Positions 24,075-24,232 of a DNA stretch of 24,232 bases are shown piece by piece. The first letter of the stretch is position 1, and every line of letters starts with the position of its first letter. Source of the DNA: Kiritimatiellia bacterium (GTDB lineage: Bacteria > Verrucomicrobiota > Kiritimatiellia > SLAD01). Both the position numbers and the translations under genes were made by a program. The notes beneath the pieces were generated by a model. It was not told the origin of the DNA and did not search any database. It saw only the letters and a program-made list of their open reading frames with translations. The stretch lies in NCBI GenBank assembly GCA_007126995.1, contig SLAD01000383.1, positions 1 through 24,232 on the forward strand, read 5' to 3'.

Positions 24075-24232
24075 CTACCTGTTTTGTGTCTGCGTCAGGG
24101 AGATTTCGCCGGAACGCACCACGTTGATTCTCGGTACAAAGCGTCCGACATCAAGCTGGGCTTCGAACGAGTAGACAAACACATCACGCGGTTGATTCAG
24201 CCAGCGGTTAAAGAGGTTGATGGTACTGAAGA
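24075..24232 (-). CDS. C-terminal end of a convergent gene, unknown function
   Basis: On the minus strand an open frame enters from the right edge (frame beginning at 24230) and ends at the TAG read from 24077-24075, giving 51 residues such as FNRWLNQPRDVFVYSFEAQLD and GRFVPRINVVRSGEISL. The sequence is protein-like (balanced hydrophobic pattern, no stops), more so than the plus-strand frame across the same bases. No family is recognisable from so little. It converges on the chitosanase gene with 40 bases between stops and probably marks the right border of the injection cluster. Confidence 0.5.
   Translation of the reverse strand, partial: FSTINLFNRWLNQPRDVFVYSFEAQLDVGRFVPRINVVRSGEISLTQTQNR

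Noticed and set aside
24065..24094. Run of eight A (T on the minus strand) near a short inverted repeat as a terminator of the convergent gene
   Set aside because: The pairing ACGC/GCGT has a 4-bp stem and a loop of about 16 bases, too weak to call.
24058..24174. Small plus-strand frame starting with TTG after a good ribosome binding site
   Set aside because: Only 38 codons with unlikely composition, and the minus-strand frame across the same bases looks more like a real protein; kept only as an orphan-site finding.

Overview
The window holds an almost complete extracellular contractile injection system (eCIS), a phage-tail-like nanomachine related to the Afp and PVC particles. It runs as one same-strand gene cluster from about 2466 to 24034. 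No capsid, terminase, portal, integrase or holin gene is present. No T6SS membrane-complex or ClpV gene is present either, so a prophage or a T6SS is unlikely. The host looks like a Gram-negative proteobacterium: there is a lipobox lipoprotein, a YbeL-type zinc-ribbon protein, Shine-Dalgarno led genes and fairly high GC. A desulfuromonad or other deltaproteobacterium is my guess from overall style; no marker gene proves it.

Layout. 1-933 is a chromosomal flank: the end of a DUF1451 zinc-ribbon gene (+) converging on a coiled-coil lipoprotein gene (-). 934-1379 is AT-rich and non-coding, with one very good sigma70-type promoter (1253-1281). 1380-2201 encodes a regulator with a degenerate receiver domain and an AraC-type DNA-binding domain. 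From 2466 come the sheath, the tube, a gp26-like assembly protein with two CxxC pairs, a long disordered protein, the Pvc16-type terminator, the Pvc15-type AAA+ ATPase and a small unknown protein. Next come an Afp7-like CIS tube protein, a separate LysM protein, a gpD/gp27-like hub, a gpV/gp5-like spike, gp25, a J-type wedge protein, a giant second wedge protein ending in a helix-hairpin-helix domain, and a gpI-like protein. The cluster closes with a DUF6519 repeat/beta-helix protein, a DUF4157 (eCIS core) metalloprotease-motif protein with an unassigned C-terminal domain, and a GH46 chitosanase-like protein with a peptidoglycan-binding domain. A convergent gene enters from the right edge (24075-24232, -).

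How it works together. Tube, sheath and terminator form the contractile trunk. Hub, spike, LysM, gp25, the two wedge proteins and the gpI-like protein form the baseplate. The ATPase is the conserved eCIS-specific assembly factor. The DUF6519 protein is a candidate tip, fibre or receptor-binding part. The last two genes are the best cargo or release-enzyme candidates. Most genes overlap by a few bases (TGATG or ATGA) or are separated by less than 70 bp, so the cluster is probably transcribed as one long unit, possibly controlled by the upstream regulator.

Oddities: a single sheath and a single main tube gene, no PAAR gene (the spike ends in an HxH motif instead), no recognisable tape measure, Afp7- and Afp8-like functions split over separate genes, and an HhH domain fused to a baseplate protein.
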